A stretch of DNA of 64,000 nucleotides from Plantactinospora soyae (GTDB lineage: Bacteria; Actinomycetota; Actinomycetes; Mycobacteriales; Micromonosporaceae). The stretch lies in assembly GCF_014874095.1 (NCBI RefSeq), contig NZ_JADBEB010000001.1, forward strand, positions 868,001 through 932,000, read 5' to 3'. This document shows, one piece after another, positions 28,617 through 38,567 of the stretch (positions are counted from its first letter, which is position 1; each line of letters starts with the position of its first letter). Under the pieces are notes generated by a model. It was not told where the DNA came from, made no database searches, and saw only the letters and a list, made by a program, of their open reading frames with translations. Both the position numbers and the translations under genes were made by a program.

Positions 28617-28898
28617 TCAGCGCCGGCGGCTCTTCCGGTCGTCCTTCTCGTGACCCTTGAACGTACGGGTCAGCGCAAACTCGCCGAGCTTGTGCCCGAC
28701 CATCGCCTCGGTGATGAACACCGGAACGTGCTTGCGCCCGTCGTGCACAGCGATCGTGTGCCCGAGCATGTCGGGGATGATCGTCGAGCGGCGCGACCAG
28801 GTCTTGATGACGTTCTTCGAGCCCTTTTCGTTCTGCGTCTCCACCTTTTTGAGCAGGTGGTCGTCGATGAACGGGCCCTTCTTCAGGCTGCGAGGCAT
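28617..28898 (-). CDS. rpsS: 30S ribosomal protein S19
   Basis: 93 residues ([64 protein letters not shown]). Head protein forming a complex with S13. Complete. Confidence 0.98.
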   Translation of the reverse strand: MPRSLKKGPFIDDHLLKKVETQNEKGSKNVIKTWSRRSTIIPDMLGHTIAVHDGRKHVPVFITEAMVGHKLGEFALTRTFKGHEKDDRKSRRR

Positions 28899-28913
28899 AT
28901 CTACCTATCTCCC

Positions 28914-29753
28914 TTAGCCGCGCTTGCGGGTGGCGTAGCGGCGGCGGACGATGAGGCGGTCGCTCGCCTTGCCCTTCTGACGGGTACGACCCTCGGGCTT
29001 ACCCTGCGGGTTCACCGGGTGACGACCACCGGAGGTCTTGCCCTCACCACCACCGTGCGGGTGGTCGACCGGGTTCATCGCCACACCACGAACGGTCGGG
29101 CGCCGGCCCTTCCACCGCATCCGGCCGGCCTTGCCCCAGTTGATGTTTGACTGGTCGGCGTTGCCGATCTCGCCGATCGTCGCCCTGCAACGCACGTCCA
29201 CCCGCCGGATTTCGCCGGAGGGCATCCGCAGCGTGGCGTACGCGCCTTCCCGGCCCAGCAGCTGGATACCGACGCCGGCCGACCGCGCCAGCTTGGCGCC
29301 ACCGCCGGGACGCAGCTCCACCCCGTGGATCGTGGAACCCACCGGGATGTTGCGCAGCGGCAGGTTGTTGCCCGGCTTGATGTCGGCGCCCGGGCCGGAC
29401 TCCACCCGGTCGCCCTGCTTCAGGTCCTTCGGCGCGAGGATGTACCGCTTCTCGCCGTCGGCGTAGTGCAGCAGCGCGATCCGCGCGGTGCGGTTCGGGT
29501 CGTACTCGATGTGCGCGACCTTCGCCGGCACGCCGTCCTTGTCGACCCGCTTGAAGTCGATCAGACGGTACTGGCGCTTGTGCCCACCGCCGTGGTGCCG
29601 CGTGGTGATCCGGCCGTGGGCGTTACGCCCGCCCTTCTTCGGCAGCGGAACCAGCAGCGACTTCTCCGGGGTTGACCGGGTGATCTCAGCGAAGTCGGCG
29701 ACGCTGGAGCCACGCCGGCCCGGCGTCGTCGGCTTGTACTTACGGATAGCCAT
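28914..29753 (-). CDS. rplB: 50S ribosomal protein L2
   Basis: 279 residues. Core protein needed for subunit joining and peptidyl-transferase assembly. C-terminal signature [37 protein letters not shown] holds the conserved His near the catalytic centre. N-terminus [21 protein letters not shown]. Complete, normal length. Confidence 0.98.
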   Translation of the reverse strand: MAIRKYKPTTPGRRGSSVADFAEITRSTPEKSLLVPLPKKGGRNAHGRITTRHHGGGHKRQYRLIDFKRVDKDGVPAKVAHIEYDPNRTARIALLHYADGEKRYILAPKDLKQGDRVESGPGADIKPGNNLPLRNIPVGSTIHGVELRPGGGAKLARSAGVGIQLLGREGAYATLRMPSGEIRRVDVRCRATIGEIGNADQSNINWGKAGRMRWKGRRPTVRGVAMNPVDHPHGGGEGKTSGGRHPVNPQGKPEGRTRQKGKASDRLIVRRRYATRKRG

Positions 29754-29765
29754 TGTCTATACCCC

Positions 29766-30068
29766 TCAGCTGACCGGGCCGCCGAAGGCCTCGATGCGGT
29801 CACCGTCAGCCAGCTTCACCATCGCCCGCTTGGTGTTCTTGCGCTTGCCGTACCCGGTACGGGTCCGCTTGCGCTTACCTTCGCGGTTGAGCGTGTTCAC
29901 CGTCAGGACGCGGACGTTGAAGATCTGCTGAATCGCGATCTTGATCGCCGTCTTGTTGGCGTCCGGGTGCACCAGAAAGGTGTACCAGTTCTGGTTCAGC
30001 TCGCTGTAGCTCTTCTCCGAGACGACCGGCGCGAAGATGATGTCTCGCGGGTCGGCGATCGTGGTCAC
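29766..30068 (-). CDS. rplW: 50S ribosomal protein L23
   Basis: 100 residues; tunnel-exit protein. [53 protein letters not shown] is the family core; the extended loop is [22 protein letters not shown] start overlapping the rplD stop by 4 nt (GTGA). Confidence 0.97.
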   Translation of the reverse strand: MTTIADPRDIIFAPVVSEKSYSELNQNWYTFLVHPDANKTAIKIAIQQIFNVRVLTVNTLNREGKRKRTRTGYGKRKNTKRAMVKLADGDRIEAFGGPVS

Positions 30069-30718
30069 TTCTCGCTCTCCTCGTCCTGCGCCCCACCGCG
30101 GACACCCAGGAACTCGTCCAGGGCCTCCTTGGTGAAGACCACATCGTCGGCCACCAGCACGTCGTACGTGTTGAGCTGGCCAGCCTCCAGCAGGTGCACC
30201 CGGGGCTCGTTGCGCAGCGACAGCCAGTTCAGCTCGTCGGTGCCGCTCAGCACCACCAGAACCCGCTTGGCCGAGGTCGCCTTGCCCAGCGCGGTGATGG
30301 CCGCCTTGGTCGACGGCTTGTCGCCGCTGACGAAGCTCTCCACCACGTGCACCTGGCCGTTGCGGGCCCGGTCCGACAGGGCACCGCGCAGCGCGGCGGC
30401 CTTCATCTTCTTCGGGGTCCGCTGGCTGTAGTCGCGCGGGACCGGCCCGTGCACGACGCCACCACCGGCGAACTGCGGCGCGCGGATCGAACCCTGGCGG
30501 GCCCGACCGGTGCCCTTCTGCTTGTACGGCTTCTTGCCGCCACCGGCGACCTCGCCGCGGGTCTTCACCTTGTGCGTACCCTGCCGCGCGGCGGCGAGCT
30601 GAGCGACCACGACCTGGTGCATCAGCGCGATGTTCGACTGTACGTCGAAGATGGCGGCGGGCAGTTCGACGGAGCCGCTCTTGGCACCCTCGACGTTCAG
30701 CACGTCAACGGTGGTCAC
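30065..30718 (-). CDS. rplD: 50S ribosomal protein L4
   Basis: 217 residues. Long loop into the exit tunnel: [48 protein letters not shown]. In E. coli L4 represses this operon; no homologous leader target was recognised here. GTG start, 4-nt overlap with rplC. Confidence 0.97.
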   Translation of the reverse strand: MTTVDVLNVEGAKSGSVELPAAIFDVQSNIALMHQVVVAQLAAARQGTHKVKTRGEVAGGGKKPYKQKGTGRARQGSIRAPQFAGGGVVHGPVPRDYSQRTPKKMKAAALRGALSDRARNGQVHVVESFVSGDKPSTKAAITALGKATSAKRVLVVLSGTDELNWLSLRNEPRVHLLEAGQLNTYDVLVADDVVFTKEALDEFLGVRGGAQDEESEK

Positions 30719-31380
30719 TTGGCAGCACCACCCTTCTTCGCATCGGCCTTGGCAGCCGACCGGACCAGCACCAGCGCGCCCTTGGGGCCGGGGATGGCAC
30801 CCCGGACGAGCAGCAGGTTGTTGTCCACGTCCACCGCCTGGACGGTCAGGTTCTGCACGGTGAAGCGCACGCCACCCATCCGGCCGGCCATCTTGACGCC
30901 CTTGAAGACGCGACCCGGGGTCGCGCAGGCGCCGATGGAACCGGGCGAACGGTGCTTGCGCTCGACGCCGTGGCTCGCCCGCAGACCGTGGAAGCCGTGC
31001 CGCTTCATGACACCGGCGAAGCCCTTGCCCTTGGTCCGGCCGGTCACGTCGATCGTGCTGCCGGCGGCGAACGTCTCGACGTTGACCTCCTGGCCCAGCT
31101 CGTAGTCGCCGGCGTCGGCGGTGCGCAGCTCGACGATGTGCCGGCGCGGCGCGACGTTCGCCTTGGCGTAGTGGCCGCTGATCGGCTTCTTGACCTTCCG
31201 GGGGTCGACCACGCCGTAGGCCAACTGGACCGCGGAGTAGCCGTCCTTGTCACCCGTGCGGACCTGGGTCACGACACACGGCCCGGCCTGCACCACCGTC
31301 ACCGGGACAACACGGTTGTTGTCCCAGATCTGGGTCATGCCGAGCTTGGCGCCCAGGATGCCCTTAACTTCCCTGTCCAT
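30715..31380 (-). CDS. rplC: 50S ribosomal protein L3
   Basis: 221 residues. Early-assembly protein close to the peptidyl-transferase centre. [29 protein letters not shown] at the N-terminus; [41 protein letters not shown] is the loop reaching the catalytic site (glutamine-methylated in some bacteria). Complete. Confidence 0.98.
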   Translation of the reverse strand: MDREVKGILGAKLGMTQIWDNNRVVPVTVVQAGPCVVTQVRTGDKDGYSAVQLAYGVVDPRKVKKPISGHYAKANVAPRRHIVELRTADAGDYELGQEVNVETFAAGSTIDVTGRTKGKGFAGVMKRHGFHGLRASHGVERKHRSPGSIGACATPGRVFKGVKMAGRMGGVRFTVQNLTVQAVDVDNNLLLVRGAIPGPKGALVLVRSAAKADAKKGGAAK

Positions 31381-31391
31381 TAGTCCGGTCC

Positions 31392-31700
31392 CTACAGCTT
31401 GATCTCGATGTCGACGCCAGCCGGCAGGTCGAGGCGCATGAGCGAGTCGACCGTCTTGGGGGTCGGGTCGATGATGTCGATCAGACGCTTGTGCGTGCGC
31501 ATCTCGAAGTGCTCACGCGAGTCCTTGTACTTGTGGGGCGAACGGATCACGCAGAAGCGATTGATCTCCGTGGGCAGCGGCACCGGGCCCGCGACCTGAG
31601 CCCCGGTACGCGTCACCGTCTCAACAATCTTGCGCGCCGAGGAGTCGACCACCTCGTGGTCGTATGCCTTGAGCCGAATGCGGATCTTCTGTCCCGCCAT
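31392..31700 (-). CDS. rpsJ: 30S ribosomal protein S10
   Basis: 102 residues ([29 protein letters not shown]..., [34 protein letters not shown]). Head protein and NusE, the partner of NusB/NusG in antitermination. The ATG at 31700 has AGAGGG upstream; the frame stays open further but is not S10. First gene of the S10 block. Confidence 0.98.
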
Positions 31701-31948
31701 GGTGCCCTCTGTTCCTTCTCTCGCCTTGTCCGTCCGCACGCCTGCACGCCCGCCCCCACGGGGCCCGCTACTGGAGCGGGATCTTCCTGCCTGCCCGGAC
31801 GCTGCCGATTCCCCTGCTGTCCGACCCCCGCGGTCGGGCGTGTCGCACCCCGGGGCCAGACTCCACCACGGAAATCCGAGGCGGCCCCACCCCTGCGGGA
31901 AGTTCGGCGGCGCCGGGAGTGGCGGACCACGCCCCAGACGCCCAGCAA
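31701..31948 (-). promoter_or_regulatory. rpsJ: rpsJ leader region
   Basis: 248 nt without a gene. At 31827-31846 the minus strand carries GCGACACGCCCGACCGCGGG, exactly the 20-mer also found in the rpsL leader and at a similar distance from the start (126 vs 114 nt). No convincing -10/-35 pair was found here, so the promoter may lie further upstream or transcription may read through from tuf. Confidence 0.5.
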
Positions 31949-31979
31949 GGGTGGCTGACTGCCGGGCAGCCAGCCACCC
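31949..31979 (-). terminator. tuf terminator hairpin
   Basis: 9-bp arms GGGTGGCTG / CAGCCACCC, a single A-C mismatch, then 4-5 further pairs CTGC/GCAG, 74 nt after the tuf stop. No T-run. The remaining stretch 31980-32053 holds no gene. Confidence 0.75.
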
Positions 31980-32053
31980 TGCCGGTACGCAACCTGACCA
32001 GTATGCCGTACTACCGCACGGCAACGCTAATCGGGGTTACCTTTGTTACTCGA

Positions 32054-33247
32054 TTACTTGAGGATCTTGCTAACGAAACCCGCGCCGACCGTACGGCCAC
32101 CCTCACGGATCGCGAACTTGAGGTTGTCCTCCATCGCGATCGGCTGGATGAGCTTCACGGTCATCGAGGTGTTGTCGCCCGGCATGACCATCTCGGTGCC
32201 CTCAGGCAGCGTGACAACGCCGGTGACGTCCGTGGTCCGGAAGTAGAACTGCGGACGGTAGTTCTGGAAGAACGGGGTGTGCCGGCCACCCTCCTCCTTG
32301 GAGAGGATGTAGACGGTCGCCTCGAACTCGGTGTGCGGGGTGTTCGTACCCGGCTTCACCACGACCATGCCGCGCTCGACCTCGTCGCGCTTGGTACCAC
32401 GCAGCAGCAGGCCGACGTTCTCGCCTGCGCGAGCGTCGTCCAGGGTCTTGCGGAACATCTCGATCGCGGTGACCTTGGTCTTGAAGCCCTTCTCCTTGAT
32501 GCCGACCAGCTCGACGTCCTCGTTCGGCAGGAGCACACCGCGCTCCACCCGACCGGTGACGACCGTGCCACGACCGGTGATCGTGAAGACATCCTCGACC
32601 GGCATCAGGAACGGCCTGTCGGTCTCGCGCTCCGGCTGCGGGATCGCGGTGTCGACAGCGCTCATCAGGTCCATGAGCTTGTCGGTCCACTCCGGGTCGC
32701 CCTCGAGCGCCTTGAGCGCCGAGACCCGTACGACCGGCAGGTCGTCGCCGGGGTACTCCTGCGCCGACAGCAGCTCGCGGACCTCGAGCTCGACCAGCTC
32801 GAGCAGCTCCTCGTCATCGACCATGTCGCTCTTGTTGAGCGCCACGACGATGTAGGGAACGCCGACCTGACGAGCCAGCAGCACGTGCTCGCGGGTCTGC
32901 GGCATCGGGCCGTCGGTCGCCGCGACCACCAGGATCGCGCCGTCCATCTGCGCGGCACCGGTGATCATGTTCTTGATGTAGTCGGCGTGACCGGGGCAGT
33001 CCACGTGTGCGTAGTGCCGCGCCTCGGTCTGGTACTCGACGTGTGCGATCGAGATCGTGATGCCGCGGGCCTTCTCCTCCGGCGCCTTGTCGATCTCGTC
33101 GAACGGCGTGTACGGGTTCAGGTCCGGCATCTTGTCGTGCAGGACCTTAGTGATGGCCGCCGTCAGCGTCGTCTTACCGTGGTCGATGTGACCAATGGTG
33201 CCGATGTTGACGTGCGGCTTAGTCCGCTCGAACTTCGCCTTCGCCAC
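32054..33247 (-). CDS. tuf: Elongation factor Tu
   Basis: 397 residues. GTPase delivering aminoacyl-tRNA to the A site. G1 [10 protein letters not shown]3 DCPGHADY, G4 NKSDMVDD; domains II and III complete ([42 protein letters not shown]). Only copy in the window. 237 nt after fusA, with a short GC inverted repeat in between. Confidence 0.99.
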   Translation of the reverse strand: MAKAKFERTKPHVNIGTIGHIDHGKTTLTAAITKVLHDKMPDLNPYTPFDEIDKAPEEKARGITISIAHVEYQTEARHYAHVDCPGHADYIKNMITGAAQMDGAILVVAATDGPMPQTREHVLLARQVGVPYIVVALNKSDMVDDEELLELVELEVRELLSAQEYPGDDLPVVRVSALKALEGDPEWTDKLMDLMSAVDTAIPQPERETDRPFLMPVEDVFTITGRGTVVTGRVERGVLLPNEDVELVGIKEKGFKTKVTAIEMFRKTLDDARAGENVGLLLRGTKRDEVERGMVVVKPGTNTPHTEFEATVYILSKEEGGRHTPFFQNYRPQFYFRTTDVTGVVTLPEGTEMVMPGDNTSMTVKLIQPIAMEDNLKFAIREGGRTVGAGFVSKILK

Positions 33248-33484
33248 TGGTGTCCTCCTGTGGACTTCTTGGTTCGTACGCCCGGCGCGCCACCTGGCGC
33301 TTAGGACTCTGTCGACAGCCTTTCCGACCGAGGGATTCCCGATCGGGAAGTCATGTGGGTCTTGCGGCGGTGAAACCTTCAGGCCCGGTCTCGCAGCCCG
33401 GCCCGTGAGCGCCGCGGGCGAGATTACCCGCCCGCCACGCTCGCGGTATCACCGGCCCGGTGACGGCTCAGTGCGCGTTTCCGC

Positions 33485-35581
33485 TCACTCACCCGTCGCC
33501 TTCGCGATGATCTCCTTCGCCACGCTTGCGGGAACCTCGGCGTAGGAGTCGAACTGCATGCTGTAGCTAGCCCGGCCCTGGGTCTTCGACCGCAGGTCGC
33601 CGACATAGCCGAACATCTCCGAGAGCGGCACCAGTGCCCGGACGATGCGAGCGCCACTGCGCTCTTCCATCGCCTGGATGATGCCACGGCGGGAGTTGAG
33701 GTCGCCGATCACGTCGCCCATGTTCTCCTCAGGCGTCGTGACCTCGACGGACATCATCGGTTCGAGCAGTGCCGGATCGGCCTTGCGGGCCGCGTCCTTC
33801 AGCACCATCGAGCCGGCGATCTTGAATGCCATTTCCGACGAGTCGACCTCGTGGTACTGGCCGTCCAGCAGGGTCAGCTTCACCCCTACCAGCGGGAAGC
33901 CGGCCAGGATGCCGTACTGCATGGCGTCCTGGGCGCCGGCGTCCACCGAGGGGATGAACTCCCGCGGGATCCGGCCACCGGTGACCGCGTTGGCGAACTC
34001 GTACGTCGGCGAGTCGTTGTCCAGCGGCAGCGGCTCGACGCTCACGATGACTCGGGCGTACTGGCCCGATCCACCGGTCTGCTTCTTGTGGGTGTACTCG
34101 ATCTTGTCCACCTTGCGGCGGATGGTCTCCCGGTACGCCACCTGCGGCTTGCCGATGTTGGCCTCGACGTTGAACTCGCGGCGCATCCGGTCGACCAGGA
34201 TGTCCAGGTGCAGCTCGCCCATACCGGAGATGACCGTCTGGCCGGTCTCCTGGTCAAGCTTGACCCGGAACGTCGGGTCCTCCTCGGCCAGCCGCTGGAT
34301 GGCGGTGCCGAGCTTCTCCTGGTCGGCCTTTGTCTTCGGCTCGATCGCGACCTCGATGACCGGCTCCGGGAAGGTCATCGACTCCAGGATGACCGGGTTC
34401 GCCGGGTCGCACAGGGTGTCGCCGGTGGTGGTCTGCTTGAGACCCTGCACCGCGATGATGTCGCCAGCCTGGGCCGAGCTGCGCTCTTCCCGCTTGTTGG
34501 CGTGCATCTGGTAGATCTTGCCGATCCGTTCCTTGCGGTCCTTGGTGGAGTTGATCACCTGGTTACCGGTCTCGACCGTGCCCGAGTAGACCCGCACGTA
34601 GGTCAGCTTGCCCAGGTGCTTGTCAGTCTGGATCTTGAAGGCCAGGCCGGAGAACGGCTCGGACTTGTCCGGCTTGCGCAGCAGCGGGGTCTCGCCGTCG
34701 GTGGCGACGCCCTCGATCGCCGGAACGTCCAGCGGCGACGGCAGGAAGTCGACCACCGCGTCGAGCATCGGCTGGACGCCCTTGTTCTTGAACGCCGATC
34801 CGCAGAGCACCGGGTTCGCCTTGCCGGCGATGGTGGCCCGGCGGATCGCGGCCTTGATCTCCTCGGGGGAGAGTTCCGCTTCCTCGAGGTACTTCTCCAT
34901 CACCGAGTCGTCGACGTCGGCGAGGGTCTCGATCAGCTTCTCGCGGGCCGCGGTGGCCTCGTCGAGCAGGTCGGCCGGGATCTCCTCGACCGCGTAGTCC
35001 TCGCCCTTCTGGGTCTCGCCACGCCAGGTCAGCGCGCGCATCCCGATCAGGTCGACGACGCCGATGTGGTCACCCTCGAGCCCGATCGGCACCTGCAGCA
35101 CCAGCGGCGTGGCGTTCAGCCGCTCGATCATCATCTGCACGCAGCGGTTGAAGTCCGCACCGGTCCGGTCGAGCTTGTTGACGAAGCACATCCGGGGAAC
35201 GTTGTACTTGTCGGCCTGCCGCCAGACGTTCTCGGTCTGCGGCTCGACACCCGCGACACCGTCGTAGACGGCGACGGCACCGTCGAGCACCCGCAGCGAC
35301 CGCTCGACCTCGACCGTGAAGTCCACGTGGCCGGGCGTGTCGATGATCTGGATCGTGTGGCCCTTCCACTCACACTTCGTGGCGGCGGAGGTGATGGTGA
35401 TTCCCCGCTCCTGCTCCTGCTCCATCCAGTCCATGACGGCAGCGCCCTCGTGGACCTCACCGATCTTGTACGTGATACCGGTGTAGAACAGGATCCGCTC
35501 AGTGGTCGTGGTCTTACCGGCATCGATGTGCGCCATGATGCCGATGTTGCGTACCTTGGCGAGCGCGTCTGCGGCGGCCAC
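33485..35581 (-). CDS. fusA: Elongation factor G
   Basis: 698 residues, five domains. Translocase GTPase: G1 [14 protein letters not shown]2 region with [11 protein letters not shown]3 DTPGHVDF, G4 [10 protein letters not shown]. Domain IV/V signatures [34 protein letters not shown] and [21 protein letters not shown] are complete. GTG start. This is the long standard form, not a FusA2/EF4-type paralogue. Confidence 0.99.
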   Translation of the reverse strand: MAAADALAKVRNIGIMAHIDAGKTTTTERILFYTGITYKIGEVHEGAAVMDWMEQEQERGITITSAATKCEWKGHTIQIIDTPGHVDFTVEVERSLRVLDGAVAVYDGVAGVEPQTENVWRQADKYNVPRMCFVNKLDRTGADFNRCVQMMIERLNATPLVLQVPIGLEGDHIGVVDLIGMRALTWRGETQKGEDYAVEEIPADLLDEATAAREKLIETLADVDDSVMEKYLEEAELSPEEIKAAIRRATIAGKANPVLCGSAFKNKGVQPMLDAVVDFLPSPLDVPAIEGVATDGETPLLRKPDKSEPFSGLAFKIQTDKHLGKLTYVRVYSGTVETGNQVINSTKDRKERIGKIYQMHANKREERSSAQAGDIIAVQGLKQTTTGDTLCDPANPVILESMTFPEPVIEVAIEPKTKADQEKLGTAIQRLAEEDPTFRVKLDQETGQTVISGMGELHLDILVDRMRREFNVEANIGKPQVAYRETIRRKVDKIEYTHKKQTGGSGQYARVIVSVEPLPLDNDSPTYEFANAVTGGRIPREFIPSVDAGAQDAMQYGILAGFPLVGVKLTLLDGQYHEVDSSEMAFKIAGSMVLKDAARKADPALLEPMMSVEVTTPEENMGDVIGDLNSRRGIIQAMEERSGARIVRALVPLSEMFGYVGDLRSKTQGRASYSMQFDSYAEVPASVAKEIIAKATGE

Positions 35582-35671
35582 TTCAATCCCTACTTATCGT
35601 CGTCTCGTCGGCGTGATCGCGACCGTTACCGGGTTCCGGCGCGGCGGACCGCACCGGAACCCGAAAGGTCT

Positions 35672-36142
35672 TTACCAGCGGTAGTGCGCGAAGGCCTTGT
35701 TGGACTCGGCCATCTTGTGGGTGTCCTCGCGCCGCTTGACGGCGGCACCAAGACCGTTGCTCGCGTCGAGCAGCTCGTTCATCAGCCGCTCGACCATGGT
35801 CTTCTCGCGACGGGCGCGGGAGTAGGTGACCAGCCAGCGCAGCCCGAGGGTGGTGGCCCGGACGGGCTTCACCTCGACCGGCACCTGGTAGGTCGCGCCA
35901 CCGACACGGCGGCTGCGGACCTCGAGGGTCGGCTTCACGTTGTCCATCGCCCGCTTGAGGGTGACCACCGGGTCGGTGCCGGACTTCTCCCGGCAGCCTT
36001 CCAGGGCCTCGTAGACGATGCGCTCGGCGAGCTGACGCTTGCCACGGAGCAGGATCTTGTTCACCAGCTGGGTAACCAGCGGCGAGTTGTATACCGGGTC
36101 CGCGATGAGCGGACGGCGCGGAGCGGGGCCTTTACGCGGCAT
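35672..36142 (-). CDS. rpsG: 30S ribosomal protein S7
   Basis: 156 residues from the ATG at 36142 ([36 protein letters not shown]). Nucleates 30S head assembly and contacts E-site tRNA. Ends in [20 protein letters not shown]. One base separates it from the rpsL stop. Confidence 0.98.
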   Translation of the reverse strand: MPRKGPAPRRPLIADPVYNSPLVTQLVNKILLRGKRQLAERIVYEALEGCREKSGTDPVVTLKRAMDNVKPTLEVRSRRVGGATYQVPVEVKPVRATTLGLRWLVTYSRARREKTMVERLMNELLDASNGLGAAVKRREDTHKMAESNKAFAHYRW

Positions 36143-36143
36143 G

Positions 36144-36518
36144 TCAGCTCTTCTCCTTCTTCGCGCCGTACCGGCTGCGGGCCTGCTTGCGGTTGCGGAC
36201 ACCCTGGGTGTCCAGCGAACCGCGGACGATCTTGTAACGCACGCCCGGAAGGTCCTTCACCCGGCCACCACGGACCAGCACGAGGGAGTGTTCCTGGAGG
36301 TTGTGACCCACGCCCGGGATGTAGGCGGTCACCTCGATCTGGCTGCTGAGCTTCACACGAGCGACCTTGCGCAGCGCGGAGTTCGGCTTCTTGGGGGTGG
36401 TGGTGTAGACGCGCGTGCAGACGCCGCGACGCTGGGGGCTTCCCTTCAGCGCTGGCGTCTTGGTCTTACTCGTCTTCGCCTGTCGGCCCTTTCGGACCAG
36501 CTGCTGGATCGTGGGCAC
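36144..36518 (-). CDS. rpsL: 30S ribosomal protein S12
   Basis: 124 residues, GTG start ([15 protein letters not shown]). Decoding-centre protein. Streptomycin-relevant segments are wild type: [15 protein letters not shown] and [19 protein letters not shown], with both key Lys present. First gene of the str operon rpsL-rpsG-fusA-tuf. Confidence 0.98.
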   Translation of the reverse strand: MPTIQQLVRKGRQAKTSKTKTPALKGSPQRRGVCTRVYTTTPKKPNSALRKVARVKLSSQIEVTAYIPGVGHNLQEHSLVLVRGGRVKDLPGVRYKIVRGSLDTQGVRNRKQARSRYGAKKEKS

Positions 36519-36812
36519 CGGGTTTCTCCGCTCCCTTCGGCCGTCTGTCTGCGGCCGCGCTGTGAGTCTCTAGCCGCCCTCTCGGGTGGCTCTCTTACCT
36601 TCCACCAGGGCCACCTCGGGGTGGTCCCGGCACCCGCGGTCGGGCGTGTCGCCCGCTCGCGGTTTCCGACGTCGTTTCCGGCGCCGGATTACCAGCCGGC
36701 CGGCACGCGTGAACGTGGCCGACCTTTTCGACTTTGTCGTGGCGACCCGATCGCCGCAGATGGGCTCGGGCGCACGCACGAGTTGCCCGGGCATGCCCGG
36801 GCACGAGAGGAA
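36519..36812 (-). promoter_or_regulatory. rpsL: rpsL leader (long 5' untranslated region)
   Basis: About 290 nt between the predicted transcription start and the rpsL GTG. It contains the 20-mer GCGACACGCCCGACCGCGGG at 36633-36652 and, at the very 5' end, the perfect palindrome at 36784-36803. No gene is supported; the small open frames here are low complexity. Confidence 0.6.
36784..36803. repeat. Perfect 20-bp palindrome at the rpsL transcript start
   Basis: TGCCCGGGCATGCCCGGGCA, itself a tandem of a 10-bp palindrome. It begins a few bases after the expected transcription start of the str operon, so it would form the first hairpin of the mRNA or a dyad binding site. Confidence 0.8.
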
Positions 36813-36841
36813 AGAGTACCTACCGTAAGTGGGCACGTCAA
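36813..36841 (-). promoter_or_regulatory. rpsL: str operon promoter
   Basis: TTGACG (36836-36841), 17-nt spacer, TACTCT (36813-36818) on the minus strand: a near-consensus housekeeping sigma promoter in an otherwise GC-rich context. Confidence 0.8.
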
Positions 36842-36993
36842 AACAGAACTTCGGAAGGTTGTCAACAACCCTCGCCCAGGCCCGGATTCTCGTGTCACCG
36901 CCGGCAAGCACTACCGGCTTTCCAGTGTACCGGCTCGCTCGGCGAACGGCTCGGCGGGCTGGTCATCCAGGTCGGCCGCACCGCGCAGGTCGC

Positions 36994-37929
36994 TCACGCC
37001 ACCTGGAGGAGCACCGAGATCGCGAGTGCCAGCACTGTCAGCGCGAGACCCACGCCACCACAGATCAGTCCCGCCATCGCCAGACCGTGGCCGGTGTACC
37101 GGACCGGTGGGGCTCCCTCGGCAACCGGCGGCCAGGCCAGCGGTCGCCGGGCCTGGCCGGGCCGGACCGCCGCGCCGGTGGTCCGGGTCTGCCGCCGGCC
37201 CAGTTCCCCCAGGAGCACCCCGACGGTGCCGAGCAGCCCGGCGAGTACCGCGAAGGCGCCGGCCGCCCAACCGCCCCAGCCGCCGTTCAGGCCGATCAGC
37301 CCCATGCAGCCCGCCCCGAAGGCGACGAGGATCGAGCCGATCCCGGTGACCAGGGCCCCGACCGCCGGCCCCGAGGTGACCGGAGCCACGTCGAGGTACA
37401 CCAGGCCGAACGGCGTACCCGGCACCGCGTCGACCCGCCGGGGTGCGCGTACGGAGTCCCGGGGCGGCGCCGGCACCAGCGGCGGCCGCTCCCCCGCACC
37501 CGGCGCTCCCGGGTACGCAGGTCTGGGTCCCGCGCCGGCCGGCGACAGGTACGCCCCCGGGACGGCGGCCTGCGCCGGAGCCTCGGTGACCGGATACGGG
37601 GTACCGCCGAACGCCGTCGGGGTCGCGCCGGAGACCGGAGCCGGCGCGGAGACCGGAGCCGCGCCGTACAGCGGGACCGCCGTCGGGACACCGTCGGATC
37701 CCGGCGTCGCCGCACCCGCCGACCCGTCCCAGCCCGGACGGGCCCACTCGCTCGGCTGACCCGGCCGGTCCACCCCAGCGGTGGAGGTCTGCTCCGCCGG
37801 GTTCCCGGACACGGAATCGGTCGGCAGGGCGTACGAGGGTTCGAGGTAGCGGGGCGCGGGTCCGGGCGGCGTCTCCGGCGCTTGTCCCGCCGCACGGTCC
37901 ACCGCCGGTGGCTGCGCCTCCTCCGTCAC
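36994..37929 (-). CDS. DUF4190-like membrane protein with Pro-rich head
   Basis: About 311 residues from the GTG at 37929 (AGGGGGG 6 nt upstream); the ATG at 37935 lies inside that ribosome binding site and is less likely. The first ~175 residues are Pro/Ala/Gly-rich and disordered. Then come two pairs of hydrophobic helices (VTSGPAVGALVTGIGSILVAF / WGGWAAGAFAVLAGLLGTVGVLLGELGRRQTR and GHGLAMAGLICGGVGLALTVLALAISVLL). The final pair matches the DUF4190 pattern common in actinobacterial envelope proteins. Function unknown. It lies between the rpoBC and str operons, next to another DUF4190-like gene. Confidence 0.78.
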   Translation of the reverse strand: MTEEAQPPAVDRAAGQAPETPPGPAPRYLEPSYALPTDSVSGNPAEQTSTAGVDRPGQPSEWARPGWDGSAGAATPGSDGVPTAVPLYGAAPVSAPAPVSGATPTAFGGTPYPVTEAPAQAAVPGAYLSPAGAGPRPAYPGAPGAGERPPLVPAPPRDSVRAPRRVDAVPGTPFGLVYLDVAPVTSGPAVGALVTGIGSILVAFGAGCMGLIGLNGGWGGWAAGAFAVLAGLLGTVGVLLGELGRRQTRTTGAAVRPGQARRPLAWPPVAEGAPPVRYTGHGLAMAGLICGGVGLALTVLALAISVLLQVA

Positions 37930-38107
37930 GAACATCCCCCCTGATGACCACCGAGCCGCCGCGTACCGCGCCGGAGCCGATCGGACCACCACCGTTGCCG
38001 TACCGGCACCGGTGCCCCTGCCAAGCGCCAGGCTACCGCCGCACGCCCAATCCCCATCCGCCCCACGGCAACGCGTGGTGGCCCGGCCGCCACGACCCTG
38101 ACGCCGT

Positions 38108-38470
38108 CTAGTCGACCCCGGGCGCGAAGTCCCGGCCGACGGAACTCTCGGCCAGGTTGACCACACCGATGACGGTCGCAGCCACCAGCGCGGTCGCGGC
38201 CAGCACGATCCCGATCCAGGCCAACTGCTCACCGCGACGCAGCCAGGCGGCCCCGGTGAGGTAACCACCCGAGGCGTACGCCTCCCGGCGGGCCTGCCGG
38301 GCCAGCAGCAGCGCGACCGTCGCGGGAACGATGCCTCCGACGAACAGCCCGGTCAGCGCGGCGACAAGGCCGAGCGCGAACACCGTCCGCGACTTGGTGG
38401 AACGCACCGGATCCGGGTCGAGCGGATGGCGCATCGTCGGGACGGCGCCGGCGACCGGCATCGTCTTCAC
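38108..38470 (-). CDS. Small DUF4190-like two-helix membrane protein
   Basis: 120 residues. Two hydrophobic helices (TVFALGLVAALTGLFVGGIVPATVALLLA, and LAWIGIVLAATALVAATVIGVV) flank a basic loop with ARQARREAYASGGYLTGAAWLRRGE, the DUF4190 layout. The GTG at 38470 is chosen because TAGGCT lies 6 nt upstream (leaderless pattern). The role is unknown; its neighbour at 36994 belongs to the same broad family. Confidence 0.78.
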   Translation of the reverse strand: MKTMPVAGAVPTMRHPLDPDPVRSTKSRTVFALGLVAALTGLFVGGIVPATVALLLARQARREAYASGGYLTGAAWLRRGEQLAWIGIVLAATALVAATVIGVVNLAESSVGRDFAPGVD

Positions 38471-38476
38471 GATGAC

Positions 38477-38482
38477 AGCCTA
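38477..38482 (-). promoter_or_regulatory. -10 box TAGGCT, leaderless DUF4190-like gene
   Basis: TAGGCT is separated by 6 nt from the GTG at 38470. It lies just beyond the rpoC terminator. Confidence 0.5.
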
Positions 38483-38510
38483 CAAACCCGACAACCCCGG
38501 TGGCGAACGC

Positions 38511-38551
38511 GAGGCGCCCCGCTCGTCATCGAACGACGAGCGGGGCGCCTC
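38511..38551 (-). terminator. rpoBC terminator
   Basis: Perfect 17-bp GC arms (38511-38527 / 38535-38551) with a 7-nt loop, 16 nt after the rpoC stop. Very strong. Confidence 0.9.
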
Positions 38552-38567
38552 CCTGCCTCAACCCTGC

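Noticed and set aside
36570-36911. 113-codon minus-strand frame in the rpsL leader
   Set aside because: Overlaps the str promoter and leader motif; low complexity, no ribosome binding site.
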